The position numbers were made by a program, and so were the translations under genes. Positions 18,449-27,800 of a DNA stretch of 64,000 nt are shown here, piece after piece (within the stretch, counting starts at the first letter, position 1; the number at the start of each line of letters is the position of its first letter). This DNA is from Microvirga zambiensis WSM3693 (GTDB lineage Bacteria; Pseudomonadota; Alphaproteobacteria; Rhizobiales; Beijerinckiaceae): positions 1 through 64,000 of the forward strand of contig NZ_JAERQD010000031.1 of assembly GCF_016735695.1 (NCBI RefSeq), written 5' to 3'. Below the pieces are notes generated by a model that was given only the letters and a program-made list of their open reading frames with translations, was not told the origin of the DNA and made no database searches.

Positions 18449-19999
18449 TCAGGACGCCTCCGCCTCGATATAACGCGGGAAAATCGGCGCAGGTTGCGGC
18501 AGCGGAGTCCCGGGGACCAGACGGTGCTCCGGGCCGATGGCGGCCACCACCCTGCCCTCCGGCGCCACGGCCAGCAGATCGAGCAGCTTGGCGGCAGCCG
18601 TCGGGACGAATGGCTGAGCCAGGATGCCGACCGCCCGCAGAACTTCGGCCGTGACATAGAGAACCGTGTTCATACGCGCCGGATCGCTCTTGCGCAGCAC
18701 CCAGGGCTCCTGGGAGGCGAAGTAGCGGTTGGCTTCCGCCACCACGGCCCAGATCTCGGCGAGCGTCGTATGGACGGCAAAGTCCTTCATCGCCGCCCTC
18801 GCCTTACCCGGCAGCGCATCGGCGAGCCACAGGATGTCCTGGTCGGCCTGGGTGAGCTCGCCCGGCTGCGGCACCTGGGCGTCGCAGTTCTTCGCGATCA
18901 TCGACAGCGAGCGCTGCGCAAGGTTGCCGAGGTCGTTCGCCAGATCCGCGTTGATGCGGTTGACGATGGCCTCGTGGGAGTAGTTCCCGTCCTGGCCGAA
19001 CGGCACTTCGCGCATGAAGAAATAGCGGATCTGGTCGACGCCGTAGATATCGGCGAGATCGAAGGGATCGACCACGTTGCCGACCGACTTCGACATCTTC
19101 TCGCCCTTGTTGAGCAGGAAGCCATGGCCGAAGACGCGCTTCGGCAGCGGCAGCTCCGCCGACATCAGGAAGGCCGGCCAATAGACCGTGTGGAAGCGCA
19201 CGATGTCCTTGCCGATGATGTGCACGTCCGCCGGCCAGTAATGCCAGCGCGGATCGTTCTCGTTCGGAAAGCCGCATCCGGTCACGTAGTTGTTGAGGGC
19301 GTCGATCCACACATACATGACGTGCTTGGGAGCGTCGGGAACCGGAAGGCCCCAGTTGAACGTCGTGCGGCTGATCGAGAGGTCCTGAAGACCAGAGCGG
19401 ACGAAGCTCGTGATCTCGTTGCGGCGGGTCTCCGGGCTGATGAAGTCCGGGTTGGCCTCGTAATGCGCGAGCAGGCGGTCCTGATAGGCGGAGAGACGGA
19501 AAAAATAGCTCTCCTCTTCGATCCAGTCCACCGGCGTGCCGGTGGGCGCACGCCAGCTGCCGTCAGGCTGCTTGGTCAGCTCGCTCTCGTCGTAGTAGGC
19601 CTCGTCGCGGACCGAGTACCAACCCGAATACTTGGAGAGATAGATGTCGCCCTTCTCCTGCATCCGGCGCCAGAGTTCCTGCGTCGAGGGCAGATGATCG
19701 GCATCCGTGGTGCGGATGAAACGGTCATAGGAGCAGTCGAGCCGGTCGGCCATGGCCTTGAACTTGGCAGCCATCTCGTCGACGAAGGCCTTTGGCGTCG
19801 TGTTGTTCTTGTCAGCCGTCTGCTGGATCTTCAGACCGTGCTCGTCCGTGCCGGTCATGAAGAAGACGTCGTAGCCGTCGATGCGCTTGAAGCGTGCGAT
19901 CGCGTCGGACGCGACGACCTCGTAGGCGTGGCCGATATGGGGCGCCCCGTTCGGGTACGAGATAGCCGTGGTGATGTAGAATTTCTGCTTGTCGGCCAT
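18449..19999 (-). CDS. metG: methionyl-tRNA synthetase
   Basis: Class I aminoacyl-tRNA synthetase charging tRNA-Met. The 516-residue protein has the HIGH motif at residues 21-24 (PHIGHAYEV) and KMSKS in [14 protein letters not shown]. It is the short form, lacking the C-terminal tRNA-binding extension found in enterobacterial MetG, as usual in alphaproteobacteria. It lies downstream of holB with a 56-base gap, in the dac-tmk-holB-metG series. Confidence 0.97.
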   Translation of the reverse strand: MADKQKFYITTAISYPNGAPHIGHAYEVVASDAIARFKRIDGYDVFFMTGTDEHGLKIQQTADKNNTTPKAFVDEMAAKFKAMADRLDCSYDRFIRTTDADHLPSTQELWRRMQEKGDIYLSKYSGWYSVRDEAYYDESELTKQPDGSWRAPTGTPVDWIEEESYFFRLSAYQDRLLAHYEANPDFISPETRRNEITSFVRSGLQDLSISRTTFNWGLPVPDAPKHVMYVWIDALNNYVTGCGFPNENDPRWHYWPADVHIIGKDIVRFHTVYWPAFLMSAELPLPKRVFGHGFLLNKGEKMSKSVGNVVDPFDLADIYGVDQIRYFFMREVPFGQDGNYSHEAIVNRINADLANDLGNLAQRSLSMIAKNCDAQVPQPGELTQADQDILWLADALPGKARAAMKDFAVHTTLAEIWAVVAEANRYFASQEPWVLRKSDPARMNTVLYVTAEVLRAVGILAQPFVPTAAAKLLDLLAVAPEGRVVAAIGPEHRLVPGTPLPQPAPIFPRYIEAEAS

Positions 20000-20055
20000 A
20001 TCGAATCCCTAAACTGAAACTTGGAAACCCTTCGGCTCCTGCGATGGAGGAGGCT

Positions 20056-21120
20056 TCAGGCCGCTCGCCGGACCGCGTCGGCAAGATCGTCGAACATCGT
20101 CAGGATGAAGGGCCGACGGTCGAGGTTGAACACGTCGATCTCGCGCGCCGAGCGGTCGATCTTCTCACACACCTCCACCAAGGGCGCAAGACGGGAAGCC
20201 CCAAGGCTCGCCCGCTCGTGAAGCTTCCCGGAAACCCAGCGCTGGACGGTATCCAGCGCGAGTTCGTAGCTATCGTCCGCATCGCGTCTGGCAAGAGCCT
20301 CTGCCAAGGCAAGGATCTGCTTGGGATCGGCTTTCGGCAATCCGTCGAGGAGCCTGGTGACCTGGTCGATGAAGGAGACCTTCTCCTCGTCGAGCAGTTC
20401 CAGGGTCCGCCGGACCGAGCCTTCGCCGTAGCGTAGCGCCTGGTCGACGACCGCATCGGGAATCCCGGCCCACGGCTCGCCGAGGGAGCGAATGGTCGCC
20501 CTGACGTCCCGATCCTCCAGCGGTCGCAGCAGAAGGCGCCGGCAGCGGGAGCGGATGGTGGGTAGAACCCTTTGAGGGGCGTGGCTGACGATCAGGAACA
20601 GAGACCGCGGAGGCGGCTCCTCGATCACCTTGAGCAGGGCGTTGGCGCTCGAGATCGTCAGATCCTCTGCGCAGTCGACGATGCAGACCCGATAGCCCCC
20701 ATCGGCGGCGGTCGAGCCGAACATGGAGAGCGCCCGCCGGACGGCCTCGACCGGAATGGTGGCCGAGGGCCCCTTCTTGTCCGTCGCCGGGGCACGGCGC
20801 AGCACGGAGAGATTGGGGTGCGAGAGAGCCGCAACCTGTCGCGCGGTGTTCGAACCGGATGGGACGTCGAGATTCCGAACCGCCCTGTCGGATCTCTTCT
20901 CGGGATCGAGCACAGCCCGGGCGACGCGATAGGCGAGGGTCGCCTTGCCGATGCCCTGGGCTCCGCCGATCAGCCAGGCGTGATGAAGACGACCGCTGCG
21001 CAGCCCCTCCAGAAAGGCCCCCTCGCCTTCCTCGTGTCCGAAAAAGGCGAACTGCTCCCGCGGATGCGGCGCACCCTCGAACTGATCCGGTTCGGCGATG
21101 TCCTGATCGTCACGCGACAT
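20056..21120 (-). CDS. holB: DNA polymerase III delta' subunit
   Basis: Clamp-loader subunit, 354 residues. The AAA+ domain has the nucleotide-binding loop GGAQGIGKATLAYR and the segment ISSANALLKVIEEPP, highly typical of delta-prime and gamma/tau subunits, plus SHAPQRVLPTIRSRC with the SRC sensor. The start at 21120 overlaps the end of tmk by 11 bases, so the two are coupled, as in many bacteria. Confidence 0.95.
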   Translation of the reverse strand: MSRDDQDIAEPDQFEGAPHPREQFAFFGHEEGEGAFLEGLRSGRLHHAWLIGGAQGIGKATLAYRVARAVLDPEKRSDRAVRNLDVPSGSNTARQVAALSHPNLSVLRRAPATDKKGPSATIPVEAVRRALSMFGSTAADGGYRVCIVDCAEDLTISSANALLKVIEEPPPRSLFLIVSHAPQRVLPTIRSRCRRLLLRPLEDRDVRATIRSLGEPWAGIPDAVVDQALRYGEGSVRRTLELLDEEKVSFIDQVTRLLDGLPKADPKQILALAEALARRDADDSYELALDTVQRWVSGKLHERASLGASRLAPLVEVCEKIDRSAREIDVFNLDRRPFILTMFDDLADAVRRAA

Positions 21121-21784
21121 CGAGAGGCCTCAGCGCATGGTCGGTCATTTGCGGAAGCCGCTCACGGAGGGTGGCCCAGATGGAGGCCTCGACTTCATCC
21201 GGATCCCGGTTCGCATCGATGACGACGCACCGTCCCGGTTCAGCCTGGGCGATGGACAGATAGGCCTGCCGCAGGGATTGATGGAAGGAGATGTCCTCCT
21301 CCTCGAACCGATCCGCGCCCTCGCCTTTTCCGGCCTGCCGCGCCCCTGCCCTTGCGAGCCCGACTTCGGCGGGAAGATCGAGGATGAGCGTCAGGTCGGG
21401 CCTCACTCCGCGCAAGGTCACTTTTTCCAGCTGGTCGATCAAACCCTTGTCGATGTTGCCTACGGAGCCCTGATAAGCCCGCGTCGAATCCGCGAAACGG
21501 TCGCACAGAACATGGGTACCGCGCTCGAGCGCGGGAACGATGGTCTTGTCAAGATGATCGATGCGGGCCGCGGCAAACAGCAGGGCTTCGGCGAAGGGCC
21601 CGAGATGCTTGGCATGACCACCGAGGATGAAGGCGCGGATCTCTTCCGCATGAGGCGAGCCGCCCGGTTCTCGGGTCACGAGGACGGGTTGCGCGAGTTT
21701 CTCGAGCCGGTTCTTCAGTCTCTCGATCTGGGTCGACTTGCCTGCACCCTCCCCGCCTTCGAACGTGATGAAGCAGCCTGCCAT
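21110..21784 (-). CDS. tmk: thymidylate kinase
   Basis: Phosphorylates dTMP to dTDP for DNA synthesis. The 224-residue protein has the P-loop FEGGEGAGKSTQ at residues 8-19, the DRFADSTRAYQG motif that binds dTMP, and a lid region with basic residues. The C terminus is slightly extended and overlaps holB by 11 bases. It touches the end of the upstream D,D-carboxypeptidase gene by one base. Confidence 0.96.
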   Translation of the reverse strand: MAGCFITFEGGEGAGKSTQIERLKNRLEKLAQPVLVTREPGGSPHAEEIRAFILGGHAKHLGPFAEALLFAAARIDHLDKTIVPALERGTHVLCDRFADSTRAYQGSVGNIDKGLIDQLEKVTLRGVRPDLTLILDLPAEVGLARAGARQAGKGEGADRFEEEDISFHQSLRQAYLSIAQAEPGRCVVIDANRDPDEVEASIWATLRERLPQMTDHALRPLDVA

Positions 21785-23004
21785 CAGATTCCTTCGACGA
21801 GGCTCGTGAATGCGCGGCGGACCCAGCCCGTGCTGAATTCCAAAAGGCCATCCAGAGCCCGCTGGCTCAGGGTGCCTTCCTGGATGTCCTCATTGGCATA
21901 AAGCGGCATTTCGACGGCCTGCATGTCCCCACGATTGACCTGAAGCCGGGCCACTTCGGTCCCCTTCTGGACAGGGGCTTTCAGCGGACCGGTGTAGACG
22001 ATGCGAGCGGTGACCCGCTCGCCGTCGCCACGGGGAACAAGTACACGAACAGGCTTCTGGGAGACAAGCGGAAGCGACCGTCTGTTCCCACCGAAAACCT
22101 GGGCCTCGCCGACGACCTGGCCCGCAGCGAAGAGCTGTTGGGATTCGAACGCCCTGAACCCCCAATCGAGCAGCTTGCGCGATTCCGCCGCCCGGTCCTT
22201 GGCGGTCTTGAGACCGTTCACGACCACGATCAGACGCTGATCGTTCTGAACCGCCGAGCCGATGAGACCGAAGCCGGACTCGTCGATGTTGCCGGTCTTC
22301 AGGCCATCCGCGCCGATGTCCAGGAACAGCAGCGGATTGCGGTTCTGCTGGCGGATCTTGTTCCAGGTGAATTCGCGCTCGCCGAAGATCTTGTAGAGGT
22401 CGGGATAGGTCTCGATGATGTAGAGGGCGAGCTTGGCCAGATCGCGAACCGTGGTCTTCTGCTCCGGATGGCCGTAGCCGGTGGCGTTGCGGAAGGTGGA
22501 TTTCGTCAGGCCGATCTGCTTGGCGCGCTCGTTCATCTTGCGGGCGAAATTGTCCTCCGTCCCGGAAATGCCCTCCGCGATGGCGATGGCGGCGTCGTTG
22601 CCGGACTGAACGATCAGGCCCCGCAACAGGTCTTCCAGCCGTACATTGGTGTTGACCCTGGCGAACATGGCCGAGCCGCCGGAGCCCGCTCCTCCTTTGC
22701 GCCAGGCATTCTCGGAGATCATGAACTCGCTGTCGAAATTCAGGCGGCCGCTTTTGATTTCGTTGAACACGACCTCCGCCGTCATGGTCTTGGCCATGCT
22801 CGCAGGCGCCGTCAGTTCGTCGGCATTCTTCTCGAAAAGAACCGCATGGCTTTCGGCGTCCATCAGGATCGCAGTCGGTGCAATCGTCTGAAAGCCCTGC
22901 GCCCGCGCCGCCTGTGGCCAGGCGACAGCCAGGGAAACGGCACTCCAGACAAGACCGATCGTCGCCAGGAACTGGGCGACCTTAACGTGACGCATTGTCG
23001 ACAT
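21784..23004 (-). CDS. D-alanyl-D-alanine carboxypeptidase (DacA/PBP5-like)
   Basis: Periplasmic penicillin-binding protein that trims pentapeptides in peptidoglycan; 406 residues. A hydrophobic signal peptide covers about residues 8-36 (cleavage near ARAQG). The three active-site motifs are SMAKTM (SxxK, Ser near 69), VQSGNDAA (SxN) and GLKTGNIDESG (KTG). A C-terminal PBP5 domain follows and an amphipathic end (STGWVRRAFTSLVEGI) probably anchors it to the membrane. It heads the tmk-holB-metG run. Confidence 0.95.
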   Translation of the reverse strand: MSTMRHVKVAQFLATIGLVWSAVSLAVAWPQAARAQGFQTIAPTAILMDAESHAVLFEKNADELTAPASMAKTMTAEVVFNEIKSGRLNFDSEFMISENAWRKGGAGSGGSAMFARVNTNVRLEDLLRGLIVQSGNDAAIAIAEGISGTEDNFARKMNERAKQIGLTKSTFRNATGYGHPEQKTTVRDLAKLALYIIETYPDLYKIFGEREFTWNKIRQQNRNPLLFLDIGADGLKTGNIDESGFGLIGSAVQNDQRLIVVVNGLKTAKDRAAESRKLLDWGFRAFESQQLFAAGQVVGEAQVFGGNRRSLPLVSQKPVRVLVPRGDGERVTARIVYTGPLKAPVQKGTEVARLQVNRGDMQAVEMPLYANEDIQEGTLSQRALDGLLEFSTGWVRRAFTSLVEGI

Positions 23005-23123
23005 CTCCGGGTTATTCCCCTAGGAGACCTCGAATCTGTAGCGCGTCAACAGCAAATCAACGCGCGGCTACGCTCGCCTGTGCGCGTTGTTACATTCCAT
23101 CACGAGAGTGTGTTGTCCGGCGC

Positions 23124-24122
23124 CTAGCGCAGGACGAACTTCGACGAGCCGGAGGTCGAGTAGGCGTTGGTCTTCTGGAACCCGGACTGCGTCTCGTACA
23201 GGCTCGCCACGACCGGCCTCGAGGCCGGATTGGCGGCGCTGATCCTCGCCACGGGGCTCGCCGCGCCCGGGATCGTGCCGAGATCGAAGGGCCGCTCGGG
23301 CGGCAGCGGGACATTGCTGGCGACTGCGCCCGACGTGCTTGATTGGGTCGGACGGGCCGGCGTGGGATAAGCCTCGCTGTCAGGCTCGTAGGATCGCAGC
23401 GCGATCGCCTGACGCGGCGCGTTCGGCTGCGGCGCAGCCTGAGCGATCATCGTCGGGGCCGAGCGTGTCATGGTTGCCGGCTGGCCGTCCGTCCGGAGGC
23501 TGGCGAGCAGGATGCGGTCGTCGCTGCCGTTGGTGGAGGCACGGCCGACATATTCGACGCGCACCCGGGCCGTGCCCTGCTGCCTGAAGCCGAGAGCCGA
23601 AGCGGCACGCTCCGATACGTCGATGACCCGGTTGCCATGGAACGGCCCGCGGTCGTTGACGCGGACGATCATGGAATGACCGTTCTGCAGGTTCGTGACG
23701 CGTGCGTAGCTCGGCAGCGGCATCGTTGTGTGCGCAGCCGCAACGGAATCGCGGTCGAAGATTTCGCCGTTGGCCGTCATGCGGCCATGGAAGCTGGGCC
23801 CGTACCAGGACGCCAGGCCCTCGGCTGCACGCGGCGTTTCGCTCGGAACATAGGTCCGGCCAGCAATCGAATAGGGCTTGCCGACCATCTCGCGGCCGCC
23901 GCCCTTCGGAACGGGCTGGCCGTCGGCAATCATCTTGGGGCTGGGTGCGACGCCGTATTTCGGATCGATGCCGCCACGGACATTCGATGAGCAATTGGCC
24001 GCCGTCAGGGCGATGGCCGTTACGCCTGCAATGCGAAGGAGGGTCCGATGATTCAAGGAGACGAGACCGTCCTTGCGCCCGGATGTCGCTTCTGCGCGAT
24101 TACAATGCATGTGTCCTCGCAA
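23124..24122 (-). CDS. rlpA: RlpA-like septal lytic transglycosylase
   Basis: Envelope protein of 332 residues with the double-psi beta-barrel RlpA domain (about residues 90-180: GLASWYGPSFHGRMTANGEIFD, MPLPSYARVTN, VRVNDRGPF). These enzymes cut glycan strands at the division site. The N-terminal hydrophobic segment ends in a Cys (TAANCSSN) that could be lipidated, although Asn before the Cys is unusual for a lipobox. A long polar stretch before that segment suggests the real start may be further inside. The C-terminal half is Pro/Ala-rich, with no SPOR domain recognised. Confidence 0.9.
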   Translation of the reverse strand: MRGHMHCNRAEATSGRKDGLVSLNHRTLLRIAGVTAIALTAANCSSNVRGGIDPKYGVAPSPKMIADGQPVPKGGGREMVGKPYSIAGRTYVPSETPRAAEGLASWYGPSFHGRMTANGEIFDRDSVAAAHTTMPLPSYARVTNLQNGHSMIVRVNDRGPFHGNRVIDVSERAASALGFRQQGTARVRVEYVGRASTNGSDDRILLASLRTDGQPATMTRSAPTMIAQAAPQPNAPRQAIALRSYEPDSEAYPTPARPTQSSTSGAVASNVPLPPERPFDLGTIPGAASPVARISAANPASRPVVASLYETQSGFQKTNAYSTSGSSKFVLR

Positions 24123-24535
24123 CCCTTTATCTGCACCATTCGTGGCACCGTCCCGGAGGTTGGCCCGGGCATCAAGCCAAGGTGCTTCGTTGAACCTTAA
24201 AGGAAGGTTAAACCGCTGCGCTTGTCAATGGCAAAGCCGCGGTTGGATTAACTCAGTTTCAGAATGTGAAAAGACACATATTTTCAGTGTCTTACTTGAA
24301 CATTCTCTCGTTTAGCTTGAATTTCATCGGCGCCGGCTTCCCTGCCTTGAAAACGTTGAGGAAGGTGAGACCCTGGCTGCCTTCCGCGGAAGGAGGTCAA
24401 ATTTTAATAGCAAAAACAAGAACTTGGCCTGTGATCACCGTTTCGGAGAGCCTTTCCTGCATCGAACAGTGAGGCAGATGGTCGGCAGGAAGGAAGCCGA
24501 AGGAGCATTTTGCGGCGGTTTGGTTAATGAGATCA
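24123..24535. other. 413-base intergenic gap, probable rlpA promoter region
   Basis: No convincing gene was seen; the open frames are short and lack ribosome sites. The stretch is more AT-rich than its surroundings around 24180-24310 and 24395-24420. It contains a dyad at 24262-24305, listed separately. Being upstream of rlpA and of the tRNA-Ser 3' end, it may hold the rlpA promoter and the tRNA terminator. Confidence 0.5.
24262..24305. promoter_or_regulatory. inverted repeat of unknown role
   Basis: A perfect inner inverted repeat AAGACAC (24271-24277) and GTGTCTT (24287-24293) is enclosed by outer arms GAATGT (24262-24267) and ACATTC (24300-24305). No gene on the + strand follows, and there is no T-tract on the + side. 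It could be an operator for rlpA or a terminator-like structure for the tRNA transcript coming from the right. The role is not determined. Confidence 0.4.
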
Positions 24536-24625
<90 letters not shown>

Positions 24626-24731
24626 GGAGGAGCAGGAAACCCGCCCCGACCAGTGCTCCTCTCTAAGGCCGCAGGACAGCGGGCGTCAACTGACACCCGC
24701 TGTCCTCAGAGGCAAGCTAATAAATCACTCA

Positions 24732-24837
24732 CCTCATCCTGAGGAGCAGCGAAGCTGCGTCTCGAAGGAGAATTCAGCGATCTCTGGAGACGCCCTCGTC
24801 CTTCGAGATACCGCCTGCGGCGGCCCTCAGGATGAGG
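24732..24837. repeat. 106-base intergenic palindromic repeat, copy 1
   Basis: The element begins with CCTCATCCTGAGG (24732-24744) and ends with its exact reverse complement CCTCAGGATGAGG (24825-24837). The inside is an imperfect hairpin (GTCTCGAAGG near 24760, matching CCTTCGAGA near 24800) with a short CCGCCTGCGGCGG dyad near the right end. A second copy of the same length lies at 40047-40152, and both are followed by GCTAAGG. This is a dispersed, non-coding, REP-like family. It sits just after the stop codon of the giant repeat protein. Confidence 0.85.
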
Positions 24838-24870
24838 GCTAAGGGGCAAAACTCTTGTCGTGCAAAACTC

Positions 24871-27800
24871 TCAGGACCATTGCAGCCGCGAGGCGTCCGC
24901 CTGGAAGTCGTCGAGAGGCTGGACATGATCCGCGGCTGGCTGATCGAGGTCCGGAGTCGGATGTGCTCCGGAGGCGGAGGCATCTCCTGCGCCGATTTGG
25001 TCGGTCCAAGCCGCCCCCGCGCCATGGCTCGGATCCGACACTCCGTCCGCCATGAGCAGAAGCATGTCGGAACCAGCCAGATCCTGCATCGTCCCTGCCC
25101 CGTCGGCGGAAGCCGCCATAACCGAGGCCTCGCTGGAAGCGTCCACGATGACCTCGACGCTTCTCTCAGCTGAGGCCGCTCCCTCGCTGTCGATCAGAGT
25201 CACCCCGAGACTGCGGCTGCCGGCGGCAAGGCCGGATGCGTCGCCGCTCTCGAGCACCAGAGCCTCAAGTACCGACGAATAGGTTTCGGGTGTCGCGTGG
25301 CCGCTGAGCGTCAGGGTTCCGGTCCCGGCGGCATAGCCGCCTCCAACGATCTCGATACCCGTGTCGCCGATCATCGTGCGCCCGTTCTCCTGATGGAGGA
25401 CGAAGCCGTCGAGATCGAGCCGGTCGCCGGGCTGAGCGCCGGACAGCGTGATGGTCGCGCCACCAAGATGCGCACTGTCGATATCCTCAGCCTCGGCACC
25501 ACCGATCGCATGTGCTTGGTGGGAACCGGCTTCCGCATGATCGGGCGCCACCAGCGCGAGCTCCGGTGCGTCGTTCACGGCGTCGACGGTTACGGTAAAC
25601 GCGGTGGTGGTCGTCGCCGTCTGGCCCGTGGATTCCCGGCTCGTCGCCTGGAGGGTCAGGTTCAGCGTTCCATTCCAATCCTGTGGCGGCATGAGCTGGA
25701 GGCTGGGCAGGCTGGCGGCCGGCACAGTCCACGCGCCGCCTCCGGCGGCAGTGCCATGCGAGAGGGTGAAGCCGTCATGCACGCCGAGAATCGTGACGGT
25801 CAGAGCCTCGGAACCGTCGGTGTCGACGAGCACGGCCGAGAGATTCAGCGCAATGGCGTGATCCTCGAGCCCGCTCGAATCTCCCGCGACAACCACCGGC
25901 GCGTCGGCAACGGCCGCGACGGCGACGCTATGCGTACCGGTGATCTCCCGGCTCACAGAAGTCCCGTTGCCGCTGTCGGTGATCGTCGCCTTCAGGGTGA
26001 GCGTGAAATCCGCATCGCTATTTTCGGCTGGCAGGATCGTCACCAGCCCGGCACGCAGATCGGCCGTTGCCACCTGCCACAGGCCCGGGCTGAGCTCCGT
26101 TCCCAGATTGAGGCTCGCGCCCTGCGGCATGCCGGAAACCTGCGTGAATTCCGACCAGGTCTCAGAACCGTCATTGTCCGTAAGCGTGAAGGTCGGCTTG
26201 AGGAGGATCGCGGTATCCTCCGAGCCGGCGCTCGATCCGGCAATCGTGCCGGCATCAGCAACAGGGTCGAGGCTGACCGTGAAGTCGACGGATGTCCGGG
26301 CGCTCGATCCCCCTGTACTCTCCGCGGCGATGCCGGTGAGTGTGAGGGTAAAGGATCCTGAAACCTGTGCCGGCGGAATGAAGGTCACGCCGCTGAGCTG
26401 CGCTGGCGTGAGCAGCCATGAGCCGTCGGCCTGTTTGGTGCCCGCGCTGAGACTCGCGCCAGCCGGCAGCCCGCTGAGCACGAAGTTGAGGCTCTCCGAC
26501 CCATCCGTATCGATCAGCGCGCCGCCCAGACCGGTAAGCCTGATCGACGTGTCCTCGCTGCCCGAGAAGTTCACCACGGTCACGGAAGGCGCATCGGCGA
26601 CGGCATCGACCTGCACACGGAAAGTGGCTTCGGTCGTGGCCGTCTCGCCACTCGTCTCACGGCTGGTGGCGCGCAGCGTCAGGCCGAAGGATCCGGAGAA
26701 GTTCTGCGGCGGCGTGACCGCGAGGTTCGGCAGGTCGGATGGCGACACGAGCCAGCTTCCATCCGGCTGGCGTGTGCCGTGCGAGAGGAAGGCGCCCGAG
26801 GGCATTCCCGAGATCACCACGGACAGCGTCTCCGAGCCGTCGCGATCGGTCAGCAGCGCGGAAAGCTTCAGGCCGATCGGCTCGTCCTCACGGCCCGCTG
26901 CGTCGCGGGCGCTCACTACGGGTGCATCAGCCGTCGCACCCACGTGGATGTCGAAAGTCTCCGTCGTGGTTTTCACCGAACCGTTGGAGGTCTCGCGGGA
27001 ATGCGCCAGCATGGTCAGCGCCATGGTGCCGCTCCAATCGCCTGGCGGCGTCACCGTCAGGCCGGCAAGCTGCGCGGGCGTCAGTGTCCAGCTGCCGTCG
27101 CCATTGTTGAGACCTGCGGAGAGGCGTGCGCCTTCCGGCAGACCTTCGATCACGATCGAGAGCACTTCGGAACCGTCGGTATCGGTCAGGGACGCCGAGA
27201 GGTTGAGCGCGATCCTGCCGTCTTCATTGCCCGTCGCGTCATGCACCGTCACGACCGGAGCATCGGCGCTCGGCGCAACGGAGATGGCAATCGTCCGGCT
27301 CGTCGCCAGCGTGTCGCCGTTGCTCGCCTCGCGCGTCGTCGCCTCGACGGTCAGCGTATACGTGCCGTACTTGTTCGGAGGCGGAACGAAATTCAGGCTT
27401 CCGAGATGGGCGGGATCGACTGACCAGCGCCCATTGCCTATGTCGGTGAGGCCCGTGCCTTCGAGGCGCGAGCCCGCCGGCAGGCCCGAGATGACGACGG
27501 CCGCAACCGACTCGCTGCCGTCCCTGTCGCTCAACCCAACGCTCAGATTGAGCGGAACCGCTACATCCTCGACGCCGGCGGGCGGGGCGGCAGCGATGAC
27601 GGCGCTGTCGGCCACTGCGGAGACGGTGACGTTGAGGTCGGATGTGGTGGTCGTCTGGCTGCCCGTGGCCTCTGTCGAAACCGCCGTCACACGCAGGCTG
27701 ATCGTGCCAGAGAAATCCGCCGGAGGAAGGAGACTGACATTCACCAGCTGCTCCGGCCGCAGCACCCAGGTGCCGGTGAGAGGATCCCTCACGCCGACCG

